A program made the translations under genes and the position numbers. From NCBI GenBank assembly GCA_964421875.1, contig CAYQZD010000049.1, positions 1-25,314 of the forward strand: 25,314 bases of DNA. The letters run 5' to 3'. Numbering within the stretch: the first letter of the stretch is position 1; every line of letters begins with the position of its first letter. The notes under the pieces are model-generated. The model was given only the letters and a program-made list of their open reading frames with translations, was not told the DNA's origin and ran no database searches. Below are positions 1-7,528 of the stretch, piece after piece. This stretch comes from CAYQZD01 sp964421875 (GTDB lineage: Bacteria; Electryoneota; Tariuqbacteria; Tariuqbacterales; Tariuqbacteraceae).

Positions 1-99
1 AAAGGGAATATAATACGCCTAAATAATTACCCACACGAAACAGCGATGAACCATTATTATCTTACTATCGGAATCTGTGTCTTTCTGACAGAAATCGAA

Positions 100-735
100 C
101 TATGAAACTACATCTAAACGTATCTTAGCCACACCCTCTATCCCGCGTAGGAAAAACGCACTGAGCAAATCGCAGTATTGGCGGTAGAAAGCCTCATCGA
201 ATTTATCCGGGAAAAGATACCGCACCAAATCCTTGAGCAGAAAATGGGAAAAAACCATACTGATAAACGCCGGTCCTAATATCGCCATCGTTTTTATGTC
301 CAATTCGCTGCCGAATATGCGGCGGAAGATTTTATCCTGAGCCATATCTTTTATAAAGGCGACTTTCTCGCTCTTGAATTGAGCGATTTCCGGTGTATCG
401 TAAGGTAGTTCGAAAAATCCCACACTGCAAAGGTCGGGATTATCCAAAATCAACTTTACCAATCTGTTGATATATTCCTTAATAATGAAGCTCGGCTCCC
501 GGTCGCTGTCGAAAAAATCCCTGACCGATTCAAAGTAGGATTCGAAAAAACGGTCGATGATTTCCCGCAATAACCCCACTTTACCGCCGAAGTAATAGGA
601 TATCATCGAAATGTTAACACCCGCATCACCCGCGATTTCCCGCACCCCGACGCCGTGATAACCCTTCCGCGCGAAAAGCCGCACTGCGGAGTCGAATATC
701 CTCTCTCTGGGATGATCTTTGCCAAACGAATCCAT
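100..735 (-). CDS. TetR/AcrR family transcriptional regulator
   Basis: A 211-residue protein with a TetR-type N-terminal helix-turn-helix. Residues about 10-57 carry the family signature: RERIFDSAVRLFARKGY, then VREIAGDAGV and the recognition-helix segment ISYYFGGKVGLL. The rest is a helical ligand-binding and dimerisation domain typical of TetR in length but not assignable to a ligand class by eye. It follows the porin gene on the same strand, starting 14 bases after the porin stop, so the two are very probably co-transcribed. A long TetR-like palindrome overlaps the promoter of that operon, which suggests that this protein represses its own operon until a small ligand, perhaps one carried by the porin, is present. 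The ATG at 733-735 is the natural start because the HTH begins close behind it. The family call is firm; the ligand is unknown. Confidence 0.93.
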   Translation of the reverse strand: MDSFGKDHPRERIFDSAVRLFARKGYHGVGVREIAGDAGVNISMISYYFGGKVGLLREIIDRFFESYFESVRDFFDSDREPSFIIKEYINRLVKLILDNPDLCSVGFFELPYDTPEIAQFKSEKVAFIKDMAQDKIFRRIFGSELDIKTMAILGPAFISMVFSHFLLKDLVRYLFPDKFDEAFYRQYCDLLSAFFLRGIEGVAKIRLDVVS

Positions 736-749
736 AATTCATACTCTGA

Positions 750-2081
750 TTAAAAAGAAGCCTTCAATTCAAAAAAAACCGAGCTGAGATGAGAATCTAT
801 TATGTCATAAAGAGTACCGTCAGGACCCCGGTAATAGTCTATCCCCCCGCTCATCGTCAAAGCATCCGCAAGATGATACGTCATCTTAGGACGCAGGAAC
901 AATTCCTCCGTCGTAACATTATACAATCCCAGCGCTTCCACTATCAATGTCTCATAGAGCAGGTTCCACGCCGGCCGGAAAGAGACCGAGTGGCTGACCT
1001 CATCCAGTTGAGAAGCTATCATCCGGTTCTTCTCCGCAATCCGGTAAAAGGCAGTTTCCGCCGGGGAAGTCGGAGCCGAGGCTCTCTCAAAGTCCAGAAC
1101 ATACCGCCCGATATATTGCAGTATCACGCTGAAGTTGCCGGGAAACTCCCGGTCCAAACCTAATGTATATTGTAAGTCAGGGTAGGGGATATGAATGTTA
1201 TCGATGTAATCCGAATCCGGCTTGCGGTAGGCGAACTCTCCCCGCAGTCCCAGCTTTCCCGCTATAGTGGTGGAAAAATCCGCACCGATGACCCTCAGCC
1301 GGTAAGCTTTGGGAGCGACGATCATATTGCTGCTGCCAGCCACGCTAATGGAAATCCCCGGAAAAGGATTATACCCGGTAAAATAGGAAATCGAACCCTC
1401 GATCGACGGCTTTATCATCTCCAGCCGCAGCGCAAATGCCCCATTTTTCACCCGCTCGTCAGGATATACCGGTTCTGCCATCTCCACCCAGGCGGGGAAG
1501 GATATCAGATTGACCGGAATCACCGACCCCTCGAAAAATGGAACCCAAACCGCCTCCAGCCGCCAGGGAGAATGATTGTAGTAAGTCCGAATCAGAAAGT
1601 TCCCCAGCCGCCGGTCATCCTCGTTAGGGGAGCGGACCAGCATATTTTTTGGATTGATATTGTCGGTCGGATTGAACCCGTCAGCCCGCCCCCAAACCAC
1701 AATCTGCCTGCCGATGAAAAAATCGAAAGGCCCGTGATAAAATGCGGCGTAAGCTTCCCGCAGTTCGAATTCGTCGATACTTTCCCCGAATTCCCGGCCG
1801 CTCCGAAAACGGATTTCAGCATATCCATCGCCCCACTCCCCCTTGCTCGCCCGGAATTTCATTGAAGCTTCAGCGTAACCGCTCTTCAATTCAGCCTGGT
1901 CCAAGCCGGGCGTCTTCCCCCCGTATATATCGCCGCGAATATAACCATTCAATTCAAAAGAATCGCCCTCTTCCGAAACCGAATCCGAAGCGCTTCCGCT
2001 TACCGCCTGCTCAAACAAACCTTGAGCCTGCGCCCTCCCGCCTGCCAGCAAGATAATTATTAACAGTATGTTCCATCGCAT
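750..2081 (-). CDS. Outer-membrane beta-barrel porin, DUF1302-like
   Basis: A 443-residue exported protein. Residues 1-19 form a signal peptide (hydrophobic ILLIIILLAGG, cleavage near AQAQ). The mature protein shows alternating hydrophobic/aromatic beta strands and ends in an aromatic residue (FELKASF), as outer-membrane barrels do. The segment GRQIVVWGRADGFNPTDNIN, around residues 123-142, matches the conserved block of DUF1302-type outer-membrane proteins; this is recognition by eye. The ATG at 2079-2081 is preceded by AAAGGCG at a good distance. The gene is first in an operon with the TetR gene and sits behind a consensus promoter. It is likely a channel for a hydrophobic or small organic substrate, with expression controlled by the neighbouring repressor. 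A different barrel family (alginate-export or general porin) is the main alternative. Confidence 0.8.
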   Translation of the reverse strand: MRWNILLIIILLAGGRAQAQGLFEQAVSGSASDSVSEEGDSFELNGYIRGDIYGGKTPGLDQAELKSGYAEASMKFRASKGEWGDGYAEIRFRSGREFGESIDEFELREAYAAFYHGPFDFFIGRQIVVWGRADGFNPTDNINPKNMLVRSPNEDDRRLGNFLIRTYYNHSPWRLEAVWVPFFEGSVIPVNLISFPAWVEMAEPVYPDERVKNGAFALRLEMIKPSIEGSISYFTGYNPFPGISISVAGSSNMIVAPKAYRLRVIGADFSTTIAGKLGLRGEFAYRKPDSDYIDNIHIPYPDLQYTLGLDREFPGNFSVILQYIGRYVLDFERASAPTSPAETAFYRIAEKNRMIASQLDEVSHSVSFRPAWNLLYETLIVEALGLYNVTTEELFLRPKMTYHLADALTMSGGIDYYRGPDGTLYDIIDSHLSSVFFELKASF

Positions 2082-2101
2082 TGGATATCGCCTTTAATGT
2101 G

Positions 2102-2123
2102 TTCAAACAAACGTTTGATTGAA
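2102..2123. promoter_or_regulatory. Putative TetR operator (22-bp palindrome)
   Basis: A near-perfect inverted repeat centred between 2112 and 2113. The core CAAACGTTTG is a perfect palindrome, and the arms extend to 11 base pairs each with one mismatch (2107 against 2118). It covers the predicted transcription start and touches the -10 box, where bound repressor would block RNA polymerase. The half-site resembles the CAAAC/GTTTG boxes bound by the TetR-family fatty-acid regulator PsrA in gammaproteobacteria. That is a resemblance only. Confidence 0.72.
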
Positions 2124-2150
2124 TATAGAAAATAAACTAGAATTTGTCAA
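2122..2150 (-). promoter_or_regulatory. Consensus sigma70-type promoter of the porin-TetR operon
   Basis: Read on the minus strand, TTGACA (2145-2150) is followed after exactly 17 bases by TATATT (2122-2127). The predicted transcription start falls near 2115, about 34 bases upstream of the porin ATG. This is the best housekeeping promoter in the window, and its -10 box runs into the palindromic operator. Confidence 0.8.
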
Positions 2151-2274
2151 GTCCGGGTTTGGATTTTTGTGTTTTTTCCAATATTTTATTATAGTCATTC
2201 CGGCTGCTACTGAATGACCATTGTGTTGTGCTGTCGACTCTTCGCAGTCTGTCTGAGAATGCCCGGAATTTGTC

Positions 2275-2294
2275 ATTCCCGCGAAAGCGGGAAT
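2275..2294. repeat. Palindromic hairpin repeat, ATTCCCGC-GAAA-GCGGGAAT
   Basis: Perfect 8-bp arms (2275-2282 and 2287-2294) close a GAAA tetraloop. It is preceded by GTC, giving the GTCATTC start shared with the elements at 2194 and 5096. This resembles widespread REP-like intergenic hairpins. Confidence 0.75.
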
Positions 2295-2412
2295 CCAGAA
2301 ACATATAATAATCAATATGATACGGTTCTTCGGTGAACCTAATATTCTTCGTTTTCCTTGTTTTCAGATTCACTCGCTGCAGTTGACAGCAACTAATTGA
2401 TTTATAGGTATA

Positions 2413-2440
2413 TGGCGCAGGGTGCGGAGACACTGCGCCA
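2413..2440. repeat. Palindromic repeat, family A (diverged copy)
   Basis: Arms TGGCGCAG (2413-2420) and CTGCGCCA (2433-2440) are perfectly complementary. The centre GGTGCGGAGACA is a variant of the centre of the copies at 6505-6532 and 7529-7556, and a CACAA-type tail follows. Arm sequences differ between copies while pairing is kept. Confidence 0.65.
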
Positions 2441-2491
2441 CAACAAATGATTTCTTAGACCACTAATCCATTATCATAATTGAGGTTAACG

Positions 2492-4045
2492 ATGAGTCTG
2501 TTCCCCTGGAATCGACCGGCGAAAATTCTCGCTATCCCGATATTAGCTGTTTTCCTGCTTGGTCTTTCCTGCGCCGAACCGCCCCGGCGGATAACCATCA
2601 TTCATCACAACGATTTCCACGCCGCCAATATCCCCTTTGACATACCGGCGGGAGACGGAGAAACTATTACGATTATGGGAATCGGAGGATTGAAAGGACT
2701 GGCGAACACAGTGCGCGACACCGCATCCCCTAATCTTTGGCTTTACGCTGGAGATGAATACACCGGCACACCCATATCCAGCCTCACCCTCGGCGCCAGC
2801 CAGATATTGCTCTGCCAAAAACTCGGTTTAGATGTCGCTGTCCTGGGGAATCACGAATTCGACTATACACTGGAACGCGCCTGCGCCTTCAGAGATTCCA
2901 TCGGAGTCCCCGTCCTGGGAGGAGCCAACCTGCTGGACCAACAGGGAATGCCTTTCGCCTTGACCCATTATGACACCATTGTGGGAAATGTTCCCATGCG
3001 GATTATCGGACTGGTTCCCCCGAATCTCCACTGGTTATCGTGCCACTATGTCACCGGCGAATTGAAAGTAATCGAAGCGGTGGAGGCGGTGAAAAAGTTC
3101 ATCCCACAGAAAAAGCGCCTGACCGTTGTCCTCTCCCATATGGGATACAGGCCCGACAGCCTGCTGGCGGTGAAAATGCCGGAAATCGACCTGATTGTCG
3201 GCGGGCATCAGCATAAAGCGTTGAAAAATCCCAGGCTGGTCGGCGCGCAGGGCAGAATGCCTGATTCGCTCCTGACCGGAAACGGCGCAGACCGCCTGCC
3301 GGGGACGGTCATCGTCCAGGCCGGATGGCGCGGAGAATATCTCGGTGTGCTGTCGCTGCAGGTGAAAAACGGCGAGATAATTGCCGCCGCAGGGCAGCTC
3401 CTGCACAACGACGGCTCGCTGACACTGCCCGATTACGAAATCGCCGCGCTCGCCCAAAGCCTCGAGCAGGAATATACCGGGCATCTGAACCAAGAAATCG
3501 CCCGCCTTGAGAAACCGCTCCTTATGCAGCCTAAAAACAGGGAAACCCCTCTCGGAAGGTGGGTCACCGACGCTATTCGTCAAGCCCTCGATGCCGACAT
3601 CGCTTTCTACAATCCCGGAGGAATCCGGAAAACACTGAAAGCCGGTCCGCTGACCCAGCGAGACATTCTGGAGTTAGCCCCCTTCAATAATACTCTGGTG
3701 ACCTTCGAAATGACCGGGAGAGAACTGACCGAAACTCTGAAATTCGCTGTTTCCCGGTCGAGACTTCCCCTTTTCGCTTCAGGTTTGACTGTTACTATGG
3801 ATAGAAGTAAAAATACCATATCGATTCCGAGGGTCGGCGGAAATAATGTGAGTATGGATAAAAGCTATAAAGTCGGTACGATAAACTTTCTGGTGGGACA
3901 TTTCGAAGATTCATTTGGTATTCCACAGGGAGGTCGTGAGGTAATTGAAACAGAGCTAATCGATTCGGAAGCGCTGATGGATTACGCTGAGAAGATGAAA
4001 GTCATTCATCCGCCTCTGGATGTCAGGATGGAGATTATAGATTGA
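2492..4045 (+). CDS. 5'-nucleotidase/UshA-type metallophosphatase lipoprotein
   Basis: A 517-residue exported metallophosphoesterase. The calcineurin-like N-terminal domain carries the metal motifs in order: HHNDFHA (Asp41, His43), AGDEY (Asp88), LGNHEFDY (Asn120, His121), SHMG (His216) and GGHQHK (residues 237-242). The C-terminal 5'-nucleotidase domain (about 335-500) contains NPGGIR (374-379) and APFNNTLV (397-403), where these enzymes bind the nucleotide base. Residues 1-27 are a hydrophobic export signal ending LLGLSC, a slightly atypical lipobox, so the protein is probably lipid-anchored. Expected reaction: hydrolysis of nucleoside 5'-phosphates or nucleotide sugars outside the cytoplasm. 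I chose ATG 2492 because GAGG sits six bases upstream; an in-frame TTG at 2480 is possible but has no ribosome site. Exact substrate is not readable. Confidence 0.92.
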   Translation: MSLFPWNRPAKILAIPILAVFLLGLSCAEPPRRITIIHHNDFHAANIPFDIPAGDGETITIMGIGGLKGLANTVRDTASPNLWLYAGDEYTGTPISSLTLGASQILLCQKLGLDVAVLGNHEFDYTLERACAFRDSIGVPVLGGANLLDQQGMPFALTHYDTIVGNVPMRIIGLVPPNLHWLSCHYVTGELKVIEAVEAVKKFIPQKKRLTVVLSHMGYRPDSLLAVKMPEIDLIVGGHQHKALKNPRLVGAQGRMPDSLLTGNGADRLPGTVIVQAGWRGEYLGVLSLQVKNGEIIAAAGQLLHNDGSLTLPDYEIAALAQSLEQEYTGHLNQEIARLEKPLLMQPKNRETPLGRWVTDAIRQALDADIAFYNPGGIRKTLKAGPLTQRDILELAPFNNTLVTFEMTGRELTETLKFAVSRSRLPLFASGLTVTMDRSKNTISIPRVGGNNVSMDKSYKVGTINFLVGHFEDSFGIPQGGREVIETELIDSEALMDYAEKMKVIHPPLDVRMEIID

Positions 4046-4051
4046 TAACTA

Positions 4052-5017
4052 TTACTCTTCGGCTTCGATTCCAATGGTATCCGCCTCCTGTGTAGCCTTA
4101 ATCGTATCGATTACGGCTTCACCGCTGGAATCGGCTTCGGCTTTGACAGATTCGAGAATCTCTTCGCATTTGAACATTACCGCCTGACGCAGCTTCCCCA
4201 CAATTCTGGAACTATCGCCGTAAGCCGGTCTGTATTCCATCGCTGCCAGTGTCGAACATGCCAGCGCTTCGAATCCCAACCCTTCGGGATAAGATAGGAA
4301 CACCTCCGTTCCCGTCGCTCTGCCCATTGTATCCACCGTAACATCCACAATTACCGCGCCTATTCCCACCTTAGCGGCTCGCGCCGAATCCGGATAGAGC
4401 TTTCTACCCTCGATATGACGTCTAACCGCGGAGTAACCACCCTTCAGAGCCGGGGGGGAGTTGAACTTGATTTCGGAGGTGTCTTCCGCTTCTTTAACAG
4501 GCGGGTTGAGCAGGATTGCTTCAGAAGTAATAACCGAAAAGGGTGAAAGCGCGCCGAATTCGTCTTTCAAGCCCAATTCCGTTGCGCCCGAGTCAATTTT
4601 AGCGTATTCTTCCAACGGCTTATATTTGGGGATAGTCAGATACTCCCGCTGGTATTTTAATTGGCGGCGCAGTTGGTTCCAGATGTCGTTATTGCGGTTG
4701 ACTACCAACTTGTCCTTCAGAGCTTTAGTGCGTTCCGCGCCTAACTCGATTAAAACGCGGGCGCTGTCCGTTTCGCCCTGCCGGAGGTGGATGTCCGCCG
4801 CGATAAAGTAATCCATCCAGAAACGCGCCTGGCGGTCCAGTTTTAGCAGTTCTTGGATTAAGGGGAGGGCTTTTTCGAAGTTTCCCGCCCGGTACTCTTC
4901 GAAGGCCCGCGCGCGCAGCCGGTCGATTTCCCTGGCGCCCTGAGAAAGGGATGTAGGAGGCAGAATCGACACTGCGCATAATAAGGTGAGAATCAAAATG
5001 GTCTTTTTGAACGGCAT
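4052..5017 (-). CDS. Periplasmic protein with TPR-like repeats and TonB C-terminal domain
   Basis: A 321-residue exported protein. Residues 1-26 are a signal peptide (MPFKKTILILTLLCAVSIL). Residues about 28-95 are helical and TPR-like (EEYRAGNFEKALPLIQELL). A linker follows, then a TonB C-terminal fold at about 205-283 (YPDSARAAKVGIGAVIVDV, followed by GFEALACSTLAAMEYRPA). The last 35 residues are acidic and low in complexity. Classic TonB has an N-terminal anchor and a proline-rich spanner; here the anchor looks cleavable and no ExbB/ExbD lies nearby. It is therefore more likely a periplasmic or outer-membrane-attached member of the TonB_C superfamily than an energy transducer. I prefer ATG 5017; an upstream in-frame GTG at 5050 would add 11 residues. 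The stop is six bases from the convergent phosphatase stop. Confidence 0.8.
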   Translation of the reverse strand: MPFKKTILILTLLCAVSILPPTSLSQGAREIDRLRARAFEEYRAGNFEKALPLIQELLKLDRQARFWMDYFIAADIHLRQGETDSARVLIELGAERTKALKDKLVVNRNNDIWNQLRRQLKYQREYLTIPKYKPLEEYAKIDSGATELGLKDEFGALSPFSVITSEAILLNPPVKEAEDTSEIKFNSPPALKGGYSAVRRHIEGRKLYPDSARAAKVGIGAVIVDVTVDTMGRATGTEVFLSYPEGLGFEALACSTLAAMEYRPAYGDSSRIVGKLRQAVMFKCEEILESVKAEADSSGEAVIDTIKATQEADTIGIEAEE

Positions 5018-5095
5018 AGGTTTGATTTTTCTTAATATCACAGCTTTCACTAGTACGCAGACAAGATTTTTACACTAAGCAGTCGTAGAAACGAT

Positions 5096-5163
5096 GTCAT
5101 TCCGGCGCAGCCGGAATCTTTCCGGAAAAGAAGGATTCTGGCTCGCTTCGCAGCCAGAATGAC
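5096..5163. repeat. Composite palindromic element with GTCATTC/GAATGAC ends
   Basis: A 68-base element with inverted ends GTCATTC (5096-5102) and GAATGAC (5157-5163). Inside are two hairpins: ATTCCGGC/GCCGGAAT (5099-5106 and 5110-5117) and ATTCTGGCT/AGCCAGAAT (5135-5143 and 5152-5160). The ends match those of elements at 2194-2218 and 2272-2294, so it belongs to a dispersed REP- or MITE-like family. Confidence 0.75.
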
Positions 5164-5267
5164 GCCTGCGCACTAAACCAGTAGATTGATACCTATTGCT
5201 GAATATACCACGGCTATATGTAAAAACCAATCCTGCGGATAATATGTTCCCTGTGATTGCCTGAAAT

Positions 5268-5296
5268 TTGACTTTGCCGATTTTTTTGTTTACAAT
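5268..5296 (+). promoter_or_regulatory. Sigma70-type promoter for the zinc-ribbon membrane protein
   Basis: TTGACT (5268-5273), a 17-base spacer and TACAAT (5291-5296). The predicted start near 5303 leaves a leader of about 140 bases before the ATG at 5445. Confidence 0.6.
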
Positions 5297-5444
5297 TTAA
5301 AATTATTGAAGAAATTAATTTTCAGGGATATCATCACCGATGTTTTCTTCAAAAACTCATCGAATTATGAACCGAAACGAATCCCGCCCCAAATTCAGGC
5401 TTCTTTGCTTCGAACATTCAATCCAAATTCCGGGGGTCTGAGCT

Positions 5445-6203
5445 ATGCGTTGTCCCGAGTGTAAAGCATACGTTCCTTACGATTCGAAATTGAAAAAGTG
5501 CGTCGCCTGCGGCGCAGAGATTAAGCGAAAACCTTTCCTCGAAGACCTCCTCAATATGACCGCGGAATTCGCAGCGGAGAAGAATTTCATCTTCTGGGGG
5601 CTGTTCGCCGTGATTTTTGGAATGATTGTCGGCGCGGTCGAGTTTGCCCTGGGAGGAGGATCCCTGCTGGACTATTACGAAGACAATATTTTCTACTCGC
5701 TGGTAATCTTCATCTACTGGGGAACCATCATCGAGTTGATAGTCAAAGCCAACGCTCAGATAAGACTCGCCTCTCGGACGGTCATCATCAAGGAGCGGCG
5801 GATTCTCCGCATCTTCCGCCTGGGAACCAACTTATCCGTGCTTGCCGGATTAGGTATTTCGACGCTGTGGATAGGTCCGGATAAAGTCATGGCTAACCTT
5901 CCCGCCCTCACCCTGATTACCTCCGCCACCATCTGCCTTTTCTGGGCGCTTGAAGGGATGTTTTTTCAGGAGGAGCATTTTCAAGACGCAAGAGTACGGA
6001 ACTTTTTTATTCCTCTGGGTATCCGGCACCCTCATCCTTACCGGGTGGCTTCAGCCTGGTATATCGCGCTGCTAATTTTCGCCGGGGCGGTGTATTCCGT
6101 GCTAATAATGTTTCCCTCCATCTTTTGGGGAGTGTACAATACCTGGTTTGTGCAAAGCACTATCAAGTTTATCAATTCATTCCTCGCTTATTTACCCATA
6201 TAG
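5445..6203 (+). CDS. Zinc-ribbon multi-pass membrane protein, function unknown
   Basis: A 252-residue protein that I do not recognise. Residues 3-22 form a short zinc ribbon (CPEC and CVAC pairs, 12 residues between), so the N-terminus is probably cytoplasmic. About five hydrophobic segments follow: roughly 47-69, 81-101, 128-146, 151-173 and 204-228. Basic patches (RTVIIKERRILRIFR, about 111-125, and GIRHPHPYR) would face the cytoplasm by the positive-inside rule. No catalytic motif is visible. The arrangement resembles many bacterial zinc-ribbon membrane proteins of unknown role. It has its own promoter and no obvious operon partner; a weak hairpin with a T-run lies about 97 bases downstream. 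Confidence 0.82.
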   Translation: MRCPECKAYVPYDSKLKKCVACGAEIKRKPFLEDLLNMTAEFAAEKNFIFWGLFAVIFGMIVGAVEFALGGGSLLDYYEDNIFYSLVIFIYWGTIIELIVKANAQIRLASRTVIIKERRILRIFRLGTNLSVLAGLGISTLWIGPDKVMANLPALTLITSATICLFWALEGMFFQEEHFQDARVRNFFIPLGIRHPHPYRVASAWYIALLIFAGAVYSVLIMFPSIFWGVYNTWFVQSTIKFINSFLAYLPI

Positions 6204-6299
6204 AATTCAGTGTAGCGATCATACTCTAAGCTTTTACAGAATTTCTCCGTTTTCCTCTGCGGTATTTCAAGGATGCTGAAAACCGCATGTACCCCCTCC

Positions 6300-6319
6300 C
6301 CGGCGCTGCCGGATTTTTA
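6300..6319 (+). terminator. Weak candidate terminator
   Basis: CCGGC (6300-6304), loop GCT, GCCGG (6308-6312), then ATTTTTAT. The stem is short and it lies about 97 bases past the stop of the zinc-ribbon gene. Confidence 0.4.
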
Positions 6320-6504
6320 TAAGCCCCCTCTTAGGTAATTTACGAATTTGGTGAACATTTGTCAAGTTTTTTGGTGAAAAAAGTGATTTTATACTTAGGG
6401 CTTGTGCTTGGAAGCCCGGGCGGTTATGTGACAACAGGGTTTGCAGCAGGGTGAATGTCAGGTCTCCGCTGCACTAAAGGCATAACATATTGTTTAAATG
6501 TCAA

Positions 6505-6532
6505 TGCAGCAGAGTGCGGGGACTCTGCTGCA
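6505..6532. repeat. Palindromic repeat, family A
   Basis: Perfect 11-bp arms TGCAGCAGAGT (6505-6515) and ACTCTGCTGCA (6522-6532) around the loop GCGGGG. The copy at 7529-7556 has the same loop and inner stem, with arms changed in a compensatory way. Confidence 0.8.
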
Positions 6533-6542
6533 CACAAGGTAG

Positions 6543-6560
6543 GGCGAACGGCCGTTCGCC
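6543..6560. repeat. 18-bp perfect palindrome, family C
   Basis: GGCGAACGGCCGTTCGCC is fully self-complementary and is preceded by GTAG, the context in which similar intergenic palindromes occur in many genomes. It is the only copy in the window. Confidence 0.7.
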
Positions 6561-6604
6561 ACTACTAGGAAGAATTCCGGCAGGGGGGAGATGACATGTA
6601 AATT

Positions 6605-6623
6605 GGTGGGTTAAGAACCCACC
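6605..6623. repeat. Palindromic repeat, family B
   Basis: GGTGGGTT and AACCCACC arms (6605-6612 and 6616-6623) around AAG, followed by CTAC. A second copy with a two-base loop lies at 7570-7587. Confidence 0.78.
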
Positions 6624-6734
6624 CTACGGATTATTTCGGAATGGTATATAGCGGTATGTATTTCCGCGGGGGAAAGTGGGAACGAGGGAAAGGCTAATAT
6701 TTTATTGTAACATAAATATTAACAAGGAGTTGTT

Positions 6735-7226
6735 ATGGCACCAGAGGTTCCAATAGAGAAGAAGTTCAATATTTTATGCCAAATCAGCCGGGCGCAGCAT
6801 TTCGCCTGGAGGAACGCAGTGGTGGAGAGCTGCCCCGACCTGGAGGTGGAGAAAGTAGTGAATAAGATGTGGGCTATCACCGGAGTTGAGACCGGCAAAT
6901 CTTACATCAAACGCATCGACCCGAAACGTCCTCTCCCTCTTCAAATCGCCAACTCTATCGTCTGGTCGTCGGCTTGTATGGGCGAAGACGCTGAAGCATT
7001 GAAAGGTAAGGATGACAATGAGGCTTTTGTCAAGCATAACGCCTGTCCCTGGTTCGACTGGCACCAGCAGTTAAACTTGCTGCCGGAGGACCAGCCCGGT
7101 TGCGACGCCTGGTTTGCGGCTTTGATAGATGTAATCAATCGGAAACTGGGGACTGAAGTCAAATTCGAGACAGTAGAAGCTCTTCCCGCCGGAGGCGGTT
7201 GTTGTCTCAGGAGGATATACGTTTGA
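6735..7226 (+). CDS. Cysteine-rich cytoplasmic protein, possibly ATC-hydrolase-like
   Basis: A 163-residue soluble protein without signal peptide or membrane segment. Its C-terminal half has the pattern HNACPWFDWHQ (Cys104), PGCDAW (Cys123), NRKLG, and a final LPAGGGCCLRRIYV (Cys156, Cys157). The spacing CP...C...LG...G..C recalls the L-2-amino-thiazoline-4-carboxylate hydrolase-like (DUF6125/ATC_hydrolase) superfamily; that is a resemblance by eye, not a search result. AAGGAG lies seven bases before the ATG. Its stop codon overlaps the start of the ferredoxin gene, so the two are translationally coupled. The clustered cysteines and the partner suggest a redox enzyme, an electron-accepting subunit or an iron-sulfur handling protein. 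Function remains open. Confidence 0.85.
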   Translation: MAPEVPIEKKFNILCQISRAQHFAWRNAVVESCPDLEVEKVVNKMWAITGVETGKSYIKRIDPKRPLPLQIANSIVWSSACMGEDAEALKGKDDNEAFVKHNACPWFDWHQQLNLLPEDQPGCDAWFAALIDVINRKLGTEVKFETVEALPAGGGCCLRRIYV

Positions 7227-7402
7227 TTCCCGTTATCGACCGGCAAAAGTGTGACGCCTGTGAGGAGTGCATAGAAGTCTGTCCTCCTCAAGCTATAGTA
7301 ATCCTTGATGACACTGCGGTAATAAAAGAGGAAATCTGCGAAGAATGCGGTGAGTGTGTCCCGGTATGTCCTGAGGAGGCGATAAGCCTGCCCTGGGAAT
7401 GA
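7223..7402 (+). CDS. Small 2[4Fe-4S] ferredoxin
   Basis: A 59-residue bacterial-type ferredoxin with two classic cluster motifs: CDACEECIEVCP (Cys10, 13, 16, 20) and CEECGECVPVCP (Cys39, 42, 45, 49). Each cluster takes three cysteines from one motif and the distal cysteine from the other. I set the start at TTG 7223 because AGGAGG (7209-7214) lies eight bases upstream and this gives the usual ferredoxin length. Earlier TTG codons at 7199 and 7202 lie before that site. The TTG overlaps the TGA of the preceding gene (TTGA), which indicates translational coupling and probably 1:1 expression. It is likely the electron donor or acceptor for the upstream protein. High glutamate content makes it acidic, as expected for a docking ferredoxin. 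Confidence 0.93.
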   Translation: MIPVIDRQKCDACEECIEVCPPQAIVILDDTAVIKEEICEECGECVPVCPEEAISLPWE

Positions 7403-7528
7403 GGTCTCAGTCGAGGATTTCTTTCTCAGTCTTGCGCCCCGAAGTATGAAAATAGTCATAGGTTATTGCTCATTAATGAATCTATTTTTCTTTTTACTGA
7501 CTGCTGACTGCTATTATTTCAAAGTGAA

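Larger units (their letters stand above)
2082..2491. other. Intergenic region with operator, promoter and palindromic repeats
   Basis: This 410-base divergent gap holds the porin promoter and operator at its left end. It also holds a GTCATTC...GAATGAC inverted repeat (2194-2218), a hairpin with a GAAA loop (2275-2294) and a GC-rich hairpin (2413-2440). The open frames that cross it encode the phrase typical of such repeats (FWIPAFAGMT) and are not genes. A TTGACA at 2383-2388 has no convincing -10 partner, so I do not assign a promoter for the phosphatase gene. Confidence 0.6.
5051..5444. other. Intergenic region with hairpin element and promoter
   Basis: This 394-base divergent gap holds a composite GTCATTC-flanked hairpin element at 5096-5163 and a sigma70-type promoter pointing right at 5268-5296. 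I see no further gene or RNA between them. Confidence 0.6.
6204..6734. other. Intergenic region rich in palindromic repeats
   Basis: This 531-base gap contains a weak terminator, a diverged palindrome with ends TGCAGC (6442-6447) and GCTGCA (6468-6473), and three clear palindromic repeats at 6505-6532, 6543-6560 and 6605-6623. AAGGAG at 6723-6728 is the ribosome site of the next gene. I could not identify a convincing promoter. Confidence 0.6.

Noticed and set aside
1191..1865. 224-codon open frame on the plus strand
   Set aside because: It is antisense to the porin and rich in Pro/Arg, as expected of a shadow. The porin has a signal peptide, ribosome site and promoter.
2103..2433. Two open frames on the minus strand between porin and phosphatase genes
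   Set aside because: They cross the palindromic repeats and encode the repeat-derived phrase FWIPAFAGMT; one would begin within family A.
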